Source: Amycolatopsis tolypomycina (lineage in GTDB: Bacteria; Actinomycetota; Actinomycetes; Mycobacteriales; Pseudonocardiaceae). From it: DNA of 64,000 nt. Location of the stretch: NCBI RefSeq assembly GCF_900105945.1, contig NZ_FNSO01000004.1, positions 7,134,001 through 7,198,000 on the forward strand, read 5' to 3'. The position numbers and the translations under genes were made by a program. Below the pieces are notes generated by a model. That model saw only the letters and a list, made by a program, of their open reading frames with translations, was not told the DNA's origin and did not search any database. Positions 41,175 through 49,907 of the stretch are shown here, one piece after another (positions within the stretch are counted from its first letter, which is position 1; the number at the start of each line of letters is the position of its first letter).

Positions 41175-44100
41175 TCACTTCCCTCTTTCGTACATCGTCT
41201 TGGCGGCGGGCAGGAAACCGCCGTTGGTGTCGCGGACCTGGCCCCCGACGATCATTTCATGGGTGATCGGCAGGCCCGGGTCCGACGGATCCCCGCCGAA
41301 GATCTCCGCCCCGCTCTTGCCCCGCGGCCCGGACGGCCCGTAGCTGGTGAACACCCGACCGCGTTCGGAACCCACCCCGATCGTGACCACGATGTCCGAG
41401 CCCTTCCGGAACACGAAATACCCCAGCTTGCCCTCGGAAAGGTAGATCGCGTCCGGATTGGCCAGGATGTCGGTCTCGACCGTGCGGGGCAGCCGGCCGT
41501 GGTACCCCTGACGGGGTTTCTGGTTCGCCCTGGCCGGAATCTCCTTGGCCTCGTTGACCTTCCCGGCCTTCGCGTCGTCGCTCGTCCGCAGCGCCTGCTT
41601 CAAGGCGCGTTCGCAGTTGTCACGACCAGCGGCGGCCTGCGCGAAAGCCGACACCCCGTTGGGGGCGGCGCCGCCCACCACGCAGCCGGATGCCGCCGCC
41701 GCCAGGATTTCCGCTTCCTCCGTCAGCACCGCCTTCACCTCGGGGGCGAGGTGGGCCGACTGGAGAGCGGCGAGGGCGGGCTTGACGTCCCGGCCCGCGG
41801 CGATCGCCATCCGGAGCTCGCGGATGGTCTGCGCGGCCGCCCGGAGTTCCTCGACCCCGACGAACAGCGACGCCGTCCACAAGCAGCCGGACACCTTGAG
41901 GTTGCCGCAGTCCCGCATGTCGGACAGGATCTGGAAGACCAGGTTGGGGATGAAGTTCTCGATGAACTCCTTGGCGCTGCTCAACAGGTACCTGGCGACG
42001 TCCGCGCGGGTGATGTGGATCGTGCGCTCGACCGGGAAGTCCGCGATCTCCTGGCGGTCGATCTGGTCCTCGTCGACGTTGCCCGCGCAGTCCCGCACCG
42101 CGACGCCGGGCAGCTTGCAGGTGACCGCCCAGTAGAAGACGACCCCGGAGAAGTGCACCCGCATCCGCACGTCACACGACGCGTTCGGATCGCTCAGGTT
42201 CATCTCGCACCGGTCGAGCTGCTCGTAGGACGTCCGGGACAGCCCGCTGAGGTCGACCCGGATGTTGGCGCCGTCGATCCCGCCCGGACCGGCCTCGCCG
42301 AGCGCGGCGGTCTCGTCCCGGTTCCGCTGCTCCTGCTCGGCACGCTTGGCCGCGTCTTCGGCCTCCTGCGCGAGGTTCCGGGCGTTGGCGGCGGCCGCCT
42401 CGGCGGCGGCCGCGTCCCGCTCGGCCTGGTCCGCGGCGCTCTTCGCGGCATCGGCGTCGGCCGCGGCGGCGTCGGCGGCCTTGCGGGCCGAAACCGCGTC
42501 CTTCTCGGCCTCGGTCGCGGCGCTCGCCGCCTCGACCGCGTCGGCACGGGCGTCCCGCGCGGCCACCCCGGCCCAGAAGGCGTCGTCCTGGGCCTGCTGG
42601 TCGATCGCCTTGGTGGCGTCGGCGGCTCGCTGCGTCGCCTGGGCGTCCGCGGCCGCGGCGGCGGCGGACGCCTGGGCGGCCGCGACCGACCGCAGCGCCG
42701 ATTCGGAGTCGGCGGCGGCCGTGGCCGCGGACTGCGCCGCCGCCTTGGCCGACACGTCGGCGTTCCGGGCGGCTTCGGCGGCGGCACGGGCCGCGCGGGC
42801 GGCTTCGTCCGAACGTGCCTTGGCCGCATTGGCTTGTTGCTGCGCAAGGGTTTCCGCGGTCTGGCCGACGAGCACCGCCATGCCGGCGGAGGAGTCGGTC
42901 AGCTGGAACGGGCTGCCCAGCCGGATCGAGGCGTTGGACGCCGTCGCGGTCGCGGCCGCGGAGTCGCGTGCGGCGGCGGCCGCCTCGGCCGCGGCGAAGG
43001 CGTGCCCGGCCGTCGTGGCCGCGTCCGCCGTGGCCTGGTCGGCTTCGGTGCGTGCGGTGGCGGCGTCGGCCTTGGCCTGCGCCGACGCGGCATCGGCCTT
43101 GGCCGCTTCGGCCTTGGCCGCCTCGACGTTGCGCGCGGCCTGGTCCGCGGCCACGATCGCGTCGGCCGCCGCGGCGTGCGCGGCCATCATGGCGGCCCGG
43201 CTGGTGGTGGCCGACGACGTGGCGGAATCCGCGGCCGCCTCGGCCCGTGACGCCGCCCCGTCGGCTTCCGTGGCCGCGGCCCGCGCCGCCACCGCCGCGG
43301 CACCGGCCCGGTCCGCGGCGGACTGCGCGCTCGCCGCCGCGCCGGCCGCCTGGTCCGCGGCCGACCTGGCCTGGGTGGCGGCGGTCCGCGCGCCCTCCGC
43401 GGCGTCGGTGCCTTCGGCCGCCGCGGCCCACGCCTCGCACGCGGCCGCGCGTGACTGCGCGGCGTCCCGCGCGTAGGCCGCGGCCACCGCGTTGTTGCGC
43501 GCGAGCGTGGCCCGGGATTCGGCGTTCTCCGCGGCCTGGCGCTTCTGCGCCGCGGTACCGGCGGCCGCTTCGGCGTCGGCCCGCCTGGCGGCCGCCGTCT
43601 GGGCCTGCGCCTGTGCGTCCGCCTCGGCCTGACGCGCGGTGGCGCGCTGGTTCTCGGCCTCCGTCTTGGCCGCGCCGGCCCTGGCCCGCTCGGCTTCCGC
43701 GATCCCGCGCTGGGTGTGCGCGTCACCCGCGGCGACCTGGGCCGTCTGCTGCGCGCGCTCGGCCGTCTCCCGGTCCTGGTGCGCCCGGGCCGCCGCGGCG
43801 GCGGCCTGCGCGGCCTGGGTGGCGGCGGCCGCGGCCGCCGCGTGCGCCTGGTCGGCGGCCTGCTTCGCGGCGGCCTGCCGGAACGCCGCCTGGGTGGCGT
43901 GCGCCTGCGCGGAGGCGCTGGCCCACAACGCGGCGGCGTCACTGGCCGCGGCCTTGCTGGCGTTGAACGCCGTCTGCACCGCCGAGGCCGACGCCTGCGC
44001 GGCGGCCGCGGAGGCCGCGGCGACCTGGGCGGACTGCTGCGCGTAAGCCAGGCCCCGGCCGTACGGCGTGCCGTTGGCGGCCGCGATGGCCGCCGCCTGG

Positions 44101-45233
44101 GCCTGTGCGGCGAGGGCGGTGTCCGACTGTGCCTTCGCCGAGTCCGCCGCCCGCTGCGCCACCGAAACCTGTGCGGCGACCCGGCTCTTGGCGGTCGCCA
44201 TGTCGTTGGCCGCCCGGGTGCGCAGTGCCTGCGAGGGGTAGCGCGGGTCGGTCGGCGCCGGCCAGCTCCGCTGCCAGTCCAGCAGCTTGCTCACGACCGC
44301 GGCCTGGCCGACGGCCTCGATCATCGCGTTCGTGGCCGACTCGAGGTCCTTCGACGCCTGCAGCTCGGCCGTGACCAGGGCGGCCCGCTGCGGTGCCTGC
44401 GCGGCGAGCTCGGCGTTCCACTCGGTGTCGGCGGCCGTGACGACGGCGCCGAGCACCTGGTTCGGGTCCGCCGGGTTTTCGCTGTCGCAGCCGGCGTACC
44501 GGATCTTGAGCGCCTCGACCTCCAGCCGGAACTCCGCGGACGCGGGCACCGGGGCGGTCGTGGCGAAGCCGCCGTACTGGAGGAACTGCCGGATGTCGTC
44601 GGCGGACCGGCCGTTGACCACCATGTCGCCGAAGTAGAAGACGGCCGGGTCGCCTGCTTCCTTCTTCCGGTTGAGGACCACCGTCGCCGCGTCGACCGCC
44701 GGCTGGGCCGCCCTCGCCACGAGGTCGGCGTGGACGGCGGCGTCGGCCATGGTCTGGCGCTTGTTCTTGTAGTCGAGGAGGTCCGCCTCGAACCGGGGGA
44801 TGAGGGCGCCCGAATAGGGCTTCAGCACCGCTTCCCACGCCGCGTGCTGGTTGGCCGACGCCTCGTTCTCCGCGACGATGGCCTCGCCGTCCCGGCGGTA
44901 GGCGTCACCGATCGTGCCGAGCTCGAACTCCAGGCCGTAGGCCGCCGAGCGGAGATCGGCGTCCGATCCGGCCAGCGCCGCACCCGCGGCGGCCTTGAAC
45001 TGCGGGCCGCCGGCGTGCATCACCCGCCCGACGCGGCACCGGTCGGTCCTCGCCTGGGTGCCCAGCGGCGAGCGCAACCCGGGGGTGTCCGCCTGCTGCG
45101 CGGCCGCCGCGGGGCTGCTCGCCATCGATGCGGCGTTCGACTCCGACGCCACGCACAGGGCCGTCAACGTCATGGCCAGAGCGGCCAGCCCGCTTCTCTT
45201 TTTGCGCGCGCGAAAAAGGGCAGCTCTCGTCAT
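41175..45233 (-). CDS. Giant secreted Ala-rich ALF-repeat-like protein with C-terminal toxin-like domain
   Basis: A 1352-residue exported protein. Basic N-terminus and hydrophobic signal (about 15-36, 'LAALAMTLTALCVASESNAA'); an N-terminal domain (about 60-330) with ALF-like helical units ('ADDIRQFLQYGGFATT'); a very long Ala-rich helical/coiled-coil region (about 360-960) rich in A, Q, D, E and R; a Cys-containing domain (about 975-1110, 'CEMNLSDPNASCDVRMRV', 'AVTCKLPGVAVRDCAGNV'); a helical spacer; and a C-terminal domain of about 115 residues ('GYHGRLPRTVETDIL', 'GYFVFRKGSDIVVTIG', 'GPSGPRGKSGAEIFGG', 'LPITHEMIVGG'). That architecture fits polymorphic toxins of Streptomyces and relatives. 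ATG 45233 follows GGGGGG. The next gene is a likely immunity gene. Confidence 0.8.
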   Translation of the reverse strand: MTRAALFRARKKRSGLAALAMTLTALCVASESNAASMASSPAAAAQQADTPGLRSPLGTQARTDRCRVGRVMHAGGPQFKAAAGAALAGSDADLRSAAYGLEFELGTIGDAYRRDGEAIVAENEASANQHAAWEAVLKPYSGALIPRFEADLLDYKNKRQTMADAAVHADLVARAAQPAVDAATVVLNRKKEAGDPAVFYFGDMVVNGRSADDIRQFLQYGGFATTAPVPASAEFRLEVEALKIRYAGCDSENPADPNQVLGAVVTAADTEWNAELAAQAPQRAALVTAELQASKDLESATNAMIEAVGQAAVVSKLLDWQRSWPAPTDPRYPSQALRTRAANDMATAKSRVAAQVSVAQRAADSAKAQSDTALAAQAQAAAIAAANGTPYGRGLAYAQQSAQVAAASAAAAQASASAVQTAFNASKAAASDAAALWASASAQAHATQAAFRQAAAKQAADQAHAAAAAAATQAAQAAAAAARAHQDRETAERAQQTAQVAAGDAHTQRGIAEAERARAGAAKTEAENQRATARQAEADAQAQAQTAAARRADAEAAAGTAAQKRQAAENAESRATLARNNAVAAAYARDAAQSRAAACEAWAAAAEGTDAAEGARTAATQARSAADQAAGAAASAQSAADRAGAAAVAARAAATEADGAASRAEAAADSATSSATTSRAAMMAAHAAAADAIVAADQAARNVEAAKAEAAKADAASAQAKADAATARTEADQATADAATTAGHAFAAAEAAAAARDSAAATATASNASIRLGSPFQLTDSSAGMAVLVGQTAETLAQQQANAAKARSDEAARAARAAAEAARNADVSAKAAAQSAATAAADSESALRSVAAAQASAAAAAADAQATQRAADATKAIDQQAQDDAFWAGVAARDARADAVEAASAATEAEKDAVSARKAADAAAADADAAKSAADQAERDAAAAEAAAANARNLAQEAEDAAKRAEQEQRNRDETAALGEAGPGGIDGANIRVDLSGLSRTSYEQLDRCEMNLSDPNASCDVRMRVHFSGVVFYWAVTCKLPGVAVRDCAGNVDEDQIDRQEIADFPVERTIHITRADVARYLLSSAKEFIENFIPNLVFQILSDMRDCGNLKVSGCLWTASLFVGVEELRAAAQTIRELRMAIAAGRDVKPALAALQSAHLAPEVKAVLTEEAEILAAAASGCVVGGAAPNGVSAFAQAAAGRDNCERALKQALRTSDDAKAGKVNEAKEIPARANQKPRQGYHGRLPRTVETDILANPDAIYLSEGKLGYFVFRKGSDIVVTIGVGSERGRVFTSYGPSGPRGKSGAEIFGGDPSDPGLPITHEMIVGGQVRDTNGGFLPAAKTMYERGK

Positions 45234-45426
45234 GGCGTTCCCCCCAAGGACGAACCGGACACCACGTCCGATCCGGATTGATCGGGGACACTAGCGATCA
45301 ACGGCACAAAGCGGCAATACCTGAACCAGGATTACGCCGGACGACGCACGTCGCCCGGCGGTCCGGAAGCCGTTCGGCCCAACTCTCTACAGAGGACAGT
45401 GAAAAATTGTCCATGCCGGACAGTGT

Positions 45427-47652
45427 TCAGTGGGCACCGGCCTTGCCGAAGCTCCGCAGCCGCAGGCTGTTGCCGACGACGAACACCGAGCTGAACGCCA
45501 TCGCCGCGCCCGCGATCATCGGGTTCAGCAAGCCGGCCGCCGCCAGCGGCAGCGCGGCGAGGTTGTAGGCGAACGCCCAGAACAGGTTGCCCTTGATCGT
45601 CCGCAGTGTCCGCCGGGACAGCCGGATCGCGTCGGCCACCGCCCGCAGGTCACCCCGGACCAGCGTGATGTCACTGGCCTCGATCGCGACGTCCGTGCCG
45701 GTGCCCATCGCCAGCCCGAGGTCGGCCTGTGCCAAAGCGGGGGCGTCGTTCACGCCGTCACCGACCATCGCGACGACCTTGCCCTCGTCCTGCAGCCGCT
45801 TGACGACGTCGAGCTTGTCCGCGGGCAGCACCTCCGCGATCACCTCGTCGATCCCCACCTCCGCCGCCACCGCGCGCGCGACGGCCGAGTTGTCGCCGGT
45901 CAGCAGCACCGGGGTCAGCCCGAGTTCGCGCAGCTGGGCGATCGCCTCCTTCGAGGTGGGCTTGACGACGTCGGCGACGACCAGGACGCCGCGGGCCGCG
46001 CCGTCCCACGCCACCGCGACCGCGGTGTGGCCGCGCTCTTCGGCTTCGGCCTTGGCCGCGGCGAGGTCGTCGGTCAGCGGCTGGCTCCAGTCCGCCAGCA
46101 ACGCCGTCCGGCCGACCAGAACCGCGTGCCCGTCGACGATCCCTTGCACGCCGAGGCCTTCCACGTTCGTGAAGTCCTCGACCGCGGGCAGCTCGACACG
46201 TTCCCGGGCACCGCGGGCGATCGCGGTGGCGATCGGGTGCTCGGACGCGTCCTCCAGCGCACCGGCCAGCCGCAGCAGCTCGCTCTCGTCGACGCTCTCG
46301 CCCGTGTGGACGCCCACCAGCGTCATCCGCCCGGCAGTGACGGTGCCGGTCTTGTCGAGCACGACGGTGTCGACGCGGCGGGTGGACTCCAGGACCTCCG
46401 GGCCCTTGATCAGCACCCCGAGCTGGGCGCCGCGGCCGGTCCCGACGAGCAGCGCCGTCGGCGTCGCCAAGCCGAGCGCGCACGGGCAGGCGATGATCAG
46501 CACCGCGACCGCGGCGGTGAACGCCGCCGCCGTGCCGACCCCGCTGCCCAGCCAGAAGCCGAGCGTGGCCACGGCCAGGCCGATCACGATCGGCACGAAC
46601 ACCCCGGACACGCGGTCGGCCAGCCGTTGCACGTCGGCCTTGCCGCTCTGGGCGTCCTCGACGAGCTTGGCCATCTGCGCCAGCTGCGTGTCCGCCCCGA
46701 CCCGGGTGGCCCGCACGACCAGCCGCCCACCGGCGTTGACCGTCGCCCCGGTCACCGCGTCGCCTTCGCCGACCTCGACCGGCACCGACTCGCCGGTGAG
46801 CATCGACGCGTCGACGGCGGACTTGCCGTCCTCGACCACGCCGTCGGTGGCGATCTTCTCGCCCGGTCGCACGACGAACCGGTCGCCGACCTTGAGCTCC
46901 GCCGTCGGGATGCGGACTTCGGCGCCGTCGCGCAGCACGGCGACTTCCTTCGCCCCGAGCTCCAGCAGGGCCCGCAACGCGGCACCCGCACGGCGCTTGG
47001 ACCGCGCCTCGAAGTACCGGCCGGCCAGGATGAACGTGGTGACGCCGGCGGCGACCTCGAGGTAGATGTTGCCCGCCCCGTCGGACGGCGCGATGGTCAG
47101 CTCGAACGGGTGCACCATCCCCGGCGTCCCGGCCGTGCCGAACAGCAGCGCCCACACCGACCACGCGAACGCGGCCAGCACTCCCATCGACACCAGCGTG
47201 TCCATGGTCGCGGCGCCGTGGCGCAGGTTCGTCCAGGCCGCCCGGTGGAACGGCCACGCGCCCCAGGTGACCACCGGCGCGGCCAGCGTCAGTGAAATCC
47301 ACTGCCAGTACGTGAACTGCAGCGCGGGAACCATCGCGAGCAGGATCACGGGCACGGCGAGTGCCGCGCTGGTGATCAGCCGCTGCCGCAACGGATCCGC
47401 GGCTTCTTGTTCGGGCTCCTCCCGTTCGGGCAACGCGGCGAGGTACCCGGCGGCCTCGACCGTCGCCACCAGGGTGGCCGGGTCGACGCCCTCGGGGGCC
47501 TGCACCCGCGCCTTTTCCGTGGCGTAGTTGACCGACGCGGTGACGCCGTCGAGCTTGTTCAGCTTGCGCTCGATGCGGTTGGCGCAGGACGCGCAGGTCA
47601 TGCCACCGATCGCGAGTTCGATCTCGGTCACCGTGTCGCTGGTGTTCGGCAT
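45427..47652 (-). CDS. copA: Copper-exporting P-type ATPase
   Basis: A 741-residue P1B ATPase. One N-terminal heavy-metal domain with Cys20-x2-Cys23 ('[15 protein letters not shown]'), eight membrane segments, actuator 'TGES' (286-289), the transmembrane Cys389-Pro-Cys391 ('[15 protein letters not shown]'), the phosphorylation site Asp433 in 'DKTGT', 'SEHPIATAI' and '[17 protein letters not shown]', which together mark Cu(I) exporters. ATG 47652 follows AAGGAGA. It is the last gene of the copper operon (CopZ, secreted copper protein, CopA) that sits behind a CsoR-type box. Confidence 0.97.
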   Translation of the reverse strand: MPNTSDTVTEIELAIGGMTCASCANRIERKLNKLDGVTASVNYATEKARVQAPEGVDPATLVATVEAAGYLAALPEREEPEQEAADPLRQRLITSAALAVPVILLAMVPALQFTYWQWISLTLAAPVVTWGAWPFHRAAWTNLRHGAATMDTLVSMGVLAAFAWSVWALLFGTAGTPGMVHPFELTIAPSDGAGNIYLEVAAGVTTFILAGRYFEARSKRRAGAALRALLELGAKEVAVLRDGAEVRIPTAELKVGDRFVVRPGEKIATDGVVEDGKSAVDASMLTGESVPVEVGEGDAVTGATVNAGGRLVVRATRVGADTQLAQMAKLVEDAQSGKADVQRLADRVSGVFVPIVIGLAVATLGFWLGSGVGTAAAFTAAVAVLIIACPCALGLATPTALLVGTGRGAQLGVLIKGPEVLESTRRVDTVVLDKTGTVTAGRMTLVGVHTGESVDESELLRLAGALEDASEHPIATAIARGARERVELPAVEDFTNVEGLGVQGIVDGHAVLVGRTALLADWSQPLTDDLAAAKAEAEERGHTAVAVAWDGAARGVLVVADVVKPTSKEAIAQLRELGLTPVLLTGDNSAVARAVAAEVGIDEVIAEVLPADKLDVVKRLQDEGKVVAMVGDGVNDAPALAQADLGLAMGTGTDVAIEASDITLVRGDLRAVADAIRLSRRTLRTIKGNLFWAFAYNLAALPLAAAGLLNPMIAGAAMAFSSVFVVGNSLRLRSFGKAGAH

Positions 47653-47670
47653 GATCGTCTCCTTCCGCGG

Positions 47671-48588
47671 TCAGTGGCCGTGGCCGTCGGCGGGCTCGGG
47701 CTTGGGCTCCGGCGCTGCCGGGGTCCCGGCGGTCGGCACGGTGAACTCGGCGGTCCGCACGACCCCGCCGTGCCGGAAGTCGAGGAACAGCCGGTAGGTC
47801 CCGGCGCTGGGCACCTCGGCGGCGAACTTGATCTCCGGCCCGGCGGCGGTCTTGCCGTCACCGGGTGCGCCCTCGGGGTGGACGTGCAGGTAGGCGAGGT
47901 CGCCGCCGCGCAGGGCCACCAGGTGCCCGTAGGCGCCGAGGTAGGGCTGCAGGTCGGTGACCGGAACACCGCCCCGGCTGACTTTCAGCGCCAGCGGCGA
48001 CGTCTTCCCCGCGACCAGGTCGCCGTCGAGTTCGACGGTGTAGCCGTCGACGTTCGCGGTGCGGCTGGGCGCGTAGGTGGCGGGCTGGTAGTTCCCGGCG
48101 ACGGAGAAGTCGACGCCGAGGGTCATCGGCGTTCCGCCGGTCGGCGCGAAGTCGGCGAAGGCGCGGTAGGCCCCGGCGGCGGGCAGGGTGAGCGGGACGC
48201 TCCAGGTGCCGTCCGGCGCCAGTTCGGGGTGGACGTGCCGGAAGCCCGACGTGTCCCGGCGGACGACGATGAGGTGCAGCTTCTTCTCGTGCTCGACGTC
48301 GAACGCGGTGACGGGCTTGCCGTCCGGGCCGGTGATGGTGAACGAGAACCGCCCGGCTTCCGTGGTGGGACCGGTGAAGGTGTAGCCGTCCTTGCTGGCG
48401 GCAAGCCCGCCGGGCAGCGCGTCCACGGCGGCCATCTCGGCGTGGCCGGGCATGCCGCCGGCGGTTTCACCGGCAGCGGTTTCACTGGCGGCGGCTTCCG
48501 GGCCGGCGGTCTTGCCGACGGCGAAGCCACCGGCGGCGAGCAGCGCGAGAGCGCCACCGAACAGGGCAAGGCGGGCAGGGGTTTTCAT
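47671..48588 (-). CDS. Secreted copper-resistance-associated protein
   Basis: A 305-residue exported protein. Signal/anchor segment (about 8-27, 'LALFGGALALLAAGGFAVG'), then a Glu/Ala/Met-rich spacer ('GGMPGHAEM'), then two beta-sandwich repeats with His-rich metal-capable motifs: 'KKLHLIVVRRDTSGFRHVHP' and, in the second repeat, 'AYGHLVALRGGDLAYLHVHP'. It ends with 'ADGHGH'. Its place between CopZ and CopA, together with the His/Met motifs, suggests extracytoplasmic copper binding. ATG 48588 is chosen with AGGG 9 bp upstream; ATG 48597 is too close to that ribosome site. Confidence 0.82.
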   Translation of the reverse strand: MKTPARLALFGGALALLAAGGFAVGKTAGPEAAASETAAGETAGGMPGHAEMAAVDALPGGLAASKDGYTFTGPTTEAGRFSFTITGPDGKPVTAFDVEHEKKLHLIVVRRDTSGFRHVHPELAPDGTWSVPLTLPAAGAYRAFADFAPTGGTPMTLGVDFSVAGNYQPATYAPSRTANVDGYTVELDGDLVAGKTSPLALKVSRGGVPVTDLQPYLGAYGHLVALRGGDLAYLHVHPEGAPGDGKTAAGPEIKFAAEVPSAGTYRLFLDFRHGGVVRTAEFTVPTAGTPAAPEPKPEPADGHGH

Positions 48589-48617
48589 GGTCGGCATCCC
48601 TGGATCGAGGCCGGCGA

Positions 48618-48833
48618 TCAGCCGGCGAGCTGGTAACCAGCCTCTTCGACGGCGGCGCGGACACGCGTCTCGTCGATGGGCTCGGCACTGGTGACGGTGA
48701 CGGCTCCGGAGGGCAGGTCGACCACGACGTCGCTGACGCCGTCGATGGCACCGACCTCCTCGCTGACCGAGGCAACGCAGTGCGAGCAGGTCATGCCGGT
48801 GACGCTGTAGGTGCGCTGGGTTCGTCCGTTCAT
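48618..48833 (-). CDS. copZ: Copper chaperone (CopZ-like heavy-metal domain protein)
   Basis: A 71-residue ferredoxin-like fold with the metal loop 'TGMTCSHCVASVSEEV' (Met-x-Cys-x2-Cys) and the closing 'AAVEEAGYQLA'. It hands Cu(I) to the N-terminal domain of CopA. First gene of the operon; its ATG at 48833 lies 10 bp from the CsoR-type operator at 48844-48858. Confidence 0.93.
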   Translation of the reverse strand: MNGRTQRTYSVTGMTCSHCVASVSEEVGAIDGVSDVVVDLPSGAVTVTSAEPIDETRVRAAVEEAGYQLAG

Positions 48834-48843
48834 GCCTTCAACA

Positions 48844-48858
48844 TACCCCTAGGGGGTA
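48844..48858 (-). promoter_or_regulatory. CsoR-type copper operator
   Basis: TACCCCTAGGGGGTA is a nearly perfect palindrome of the form TACCCC-N-GGGGTA, the known pattern bound by the copper-sensing repressor CsoR. It lies directly upstream of the CopZ-like start. No CsoR gene is in the window. Confidence 0.85.
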
Positions 48859-48883
48859 GCGGTATCAACCCGGGGTACGAAAA

Positions 48884-48916
48884 GAGGGCTGCCCCCGCAT
48901 CGCGGAGACAGCCCTC
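48884..48916 (-). terminator. Terminator after small secreted protein gene
   Basis: On the reverse strand arms GAGGGCTG / CAGCCCTC enclose a 17-nt loop and are followed by TTTTCG, 17 bp after the stop of the gene at 48933. It isolates that gene from the copper operon. Confidence 0.75.
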
Positions 48917-48932
48917 GAGGAAAAGCGGGCGA

Positions 48933-49313
48933 TCAGGCCCAGACGGTGCAGTGGTACTGGTTGTTGCCCACGTTCACGCAGGCCCGCCAGGCCGTGCCCT
49001 GCCGGCTCAGGATGGCGGTGCTGCCGTTGCCGCCGCCGAGCGGACCGTCCCAGCCACCCGCCTTGGCGCGGTCGAGGTGGACGGGCCGGCCCAGGCTGTC
49101 CGTACCCTGCATCTTGTAGTCGGCACCGGCACTCGCCGGCGGGTAGGTGTAGAGGCGGAGCTCCCCACCACTACCGGGATACGCGGTACAGATCCGGGTC
49201 TCGTTCGGCTGCTTCCAGCATTCGTCGGCGAACGCCCCCGGCGCGGCAACCAACATCCCGCCGATCGTCGCCGCCCCGACCACGGCAGCCGAAACCTTCG
49301 TGCGCAAAGACAT
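48933..49313 (-). CDS. Small secreted protein of unknown function
   Basis: A 126-residue precursor with a signal peptide (1-30, 'VSAAVVGAATIGGMLVAAPG' then 'AFA'). The mature part has four cysteines ('DECWKQPNETRICTAY' and 'WRACVNVGNNQYHCTVW'), so two disulfides are likely, and a beta-rich middle ('GGELRLYTYPPASAGADYKM'). The family was not recognised; the size and Cys pattern resemble small secreted actinobacterial inhibitors or binding proteins. ATG 49313 follows GGGGAAC. It is followed by a good terminator and preceded by a GTTTCA-N8-TGAAAC inverted repeat near 49399-49418. Confidence 0.65.
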   Translation of the reverse strand: MSLRTKVSAAVVGAATIGGMLVAAPGAFADECWKQPNETRICTAYPGSGGELRLYTYPPASAGADYKMQGTDSLGRPVHLDRAKAGGWDGPLGGGNGSTAILSRQGTAWRACVNVGNNQYHCTVWA

Positions 49314-49430
49314 TTTGTTCCCCAATTCTCAAGCCCGCCCCACCCGGACAACAGGGCCCAGCCATGGTTCCAAGCCGAAATCCGCCACGACAACGGTTTC
49401 AGGCATACGTGAAACGCCTTGACACGGCTT

Positions 49431-49907
49431 TCAGCTCCGGGCAGCACGCTCCGGCCAGACGACCGTGACGTCCAGCCCCCGCGCCCTCGCCGCACCGACG
49501 ACATCCGCGGTGCCACCATGCCCACCGGACGGCCCGCCGTCCCAGACGGCAACCACCTTGTCCACTATGGACAGAAGATGCTCACTGGCGGCCATGTAGG
49601 CATCGCCGTTCGACTCGGCAAAAGGCATGGTGCGAACGCTCGCGACGGCGATCAGGCTGTCGAAGTCGGCCACGTTGCCGGGCTCGACCTTGCGCTCACG
49701 GTAGTCCGCGGCCGGCAGCACGACCTCGAGCGCACCGCCGAGCTCCAGCACGACCCGGGCGAAAACCTGATCGGCACCCCGCGCGAGGCAGGTGACACCG
49801 ACGAGGCGGTCGGGCTGGCCGGAGAGAATCTCCCGCAGCTCTGCCGCCACGAGTTCGGCAGTGGCGTCGGTGAGGTTCGTGTGGCCGGTGATCCCGATGC
49901 GCACCAC
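49431..49907 (-). CDS. SLOG-like Rossmann-fold protein at the mobile-element junction
   Basis: A 158-residue cytoplasmic protein. Strand-loop 'VRIGITGHTNL', 'GVTCLARGADQVFARVVLEL', 'ALEVVLPAADYRER' and 'DKVVAVWDGGPSGGHGGTAD' form a nucleotide-binding Rossmann-like fold of the SLOG/DprA-like superfamily (GG-x-G-T-A-D near the end is typical). Such proteins bind or process nucleotides, sometimes in stress or anti-phage settings; the role here is unknown. GTG 49907 (or 49904) is chosen for AGAGGACGACA upstream. The 3' half of the serine-recombinase frame runs across the first 256 bp of this gene in another frame, which suggests that it lies just outside, or at, the element's end. Confidence 0.65.
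   Translation of the reverse strand: MVRIGITGHTNLTDATAELVAAELREILSGQPDRLVGVTCLARGADQVFARVVLELGGALEVVLPAADYRERKVEPGNVADFDSLIAVASVRTMPFAESNGDAYMAASEHLLSIVDKVVAVWDGGPSGGHGGTADVVGAARARGLDVTVVWPERAARS

Noticed and set aside
41175..45233. Forward-strand Ala/Ser/Arg-rich frames opposite the giant secreted protein
   Set aside because: The reverse-strand gene has a signal peptide, ribosome site, Cys-bearing domains and a coupled neighbour; the forward frames are complements of its alanine codons.
45430..47295. A 621-codon forward frame opposite copA
   Set aside because: His/Arg/Asp-rich shadow of the clear P-type ATPase on the other strand.
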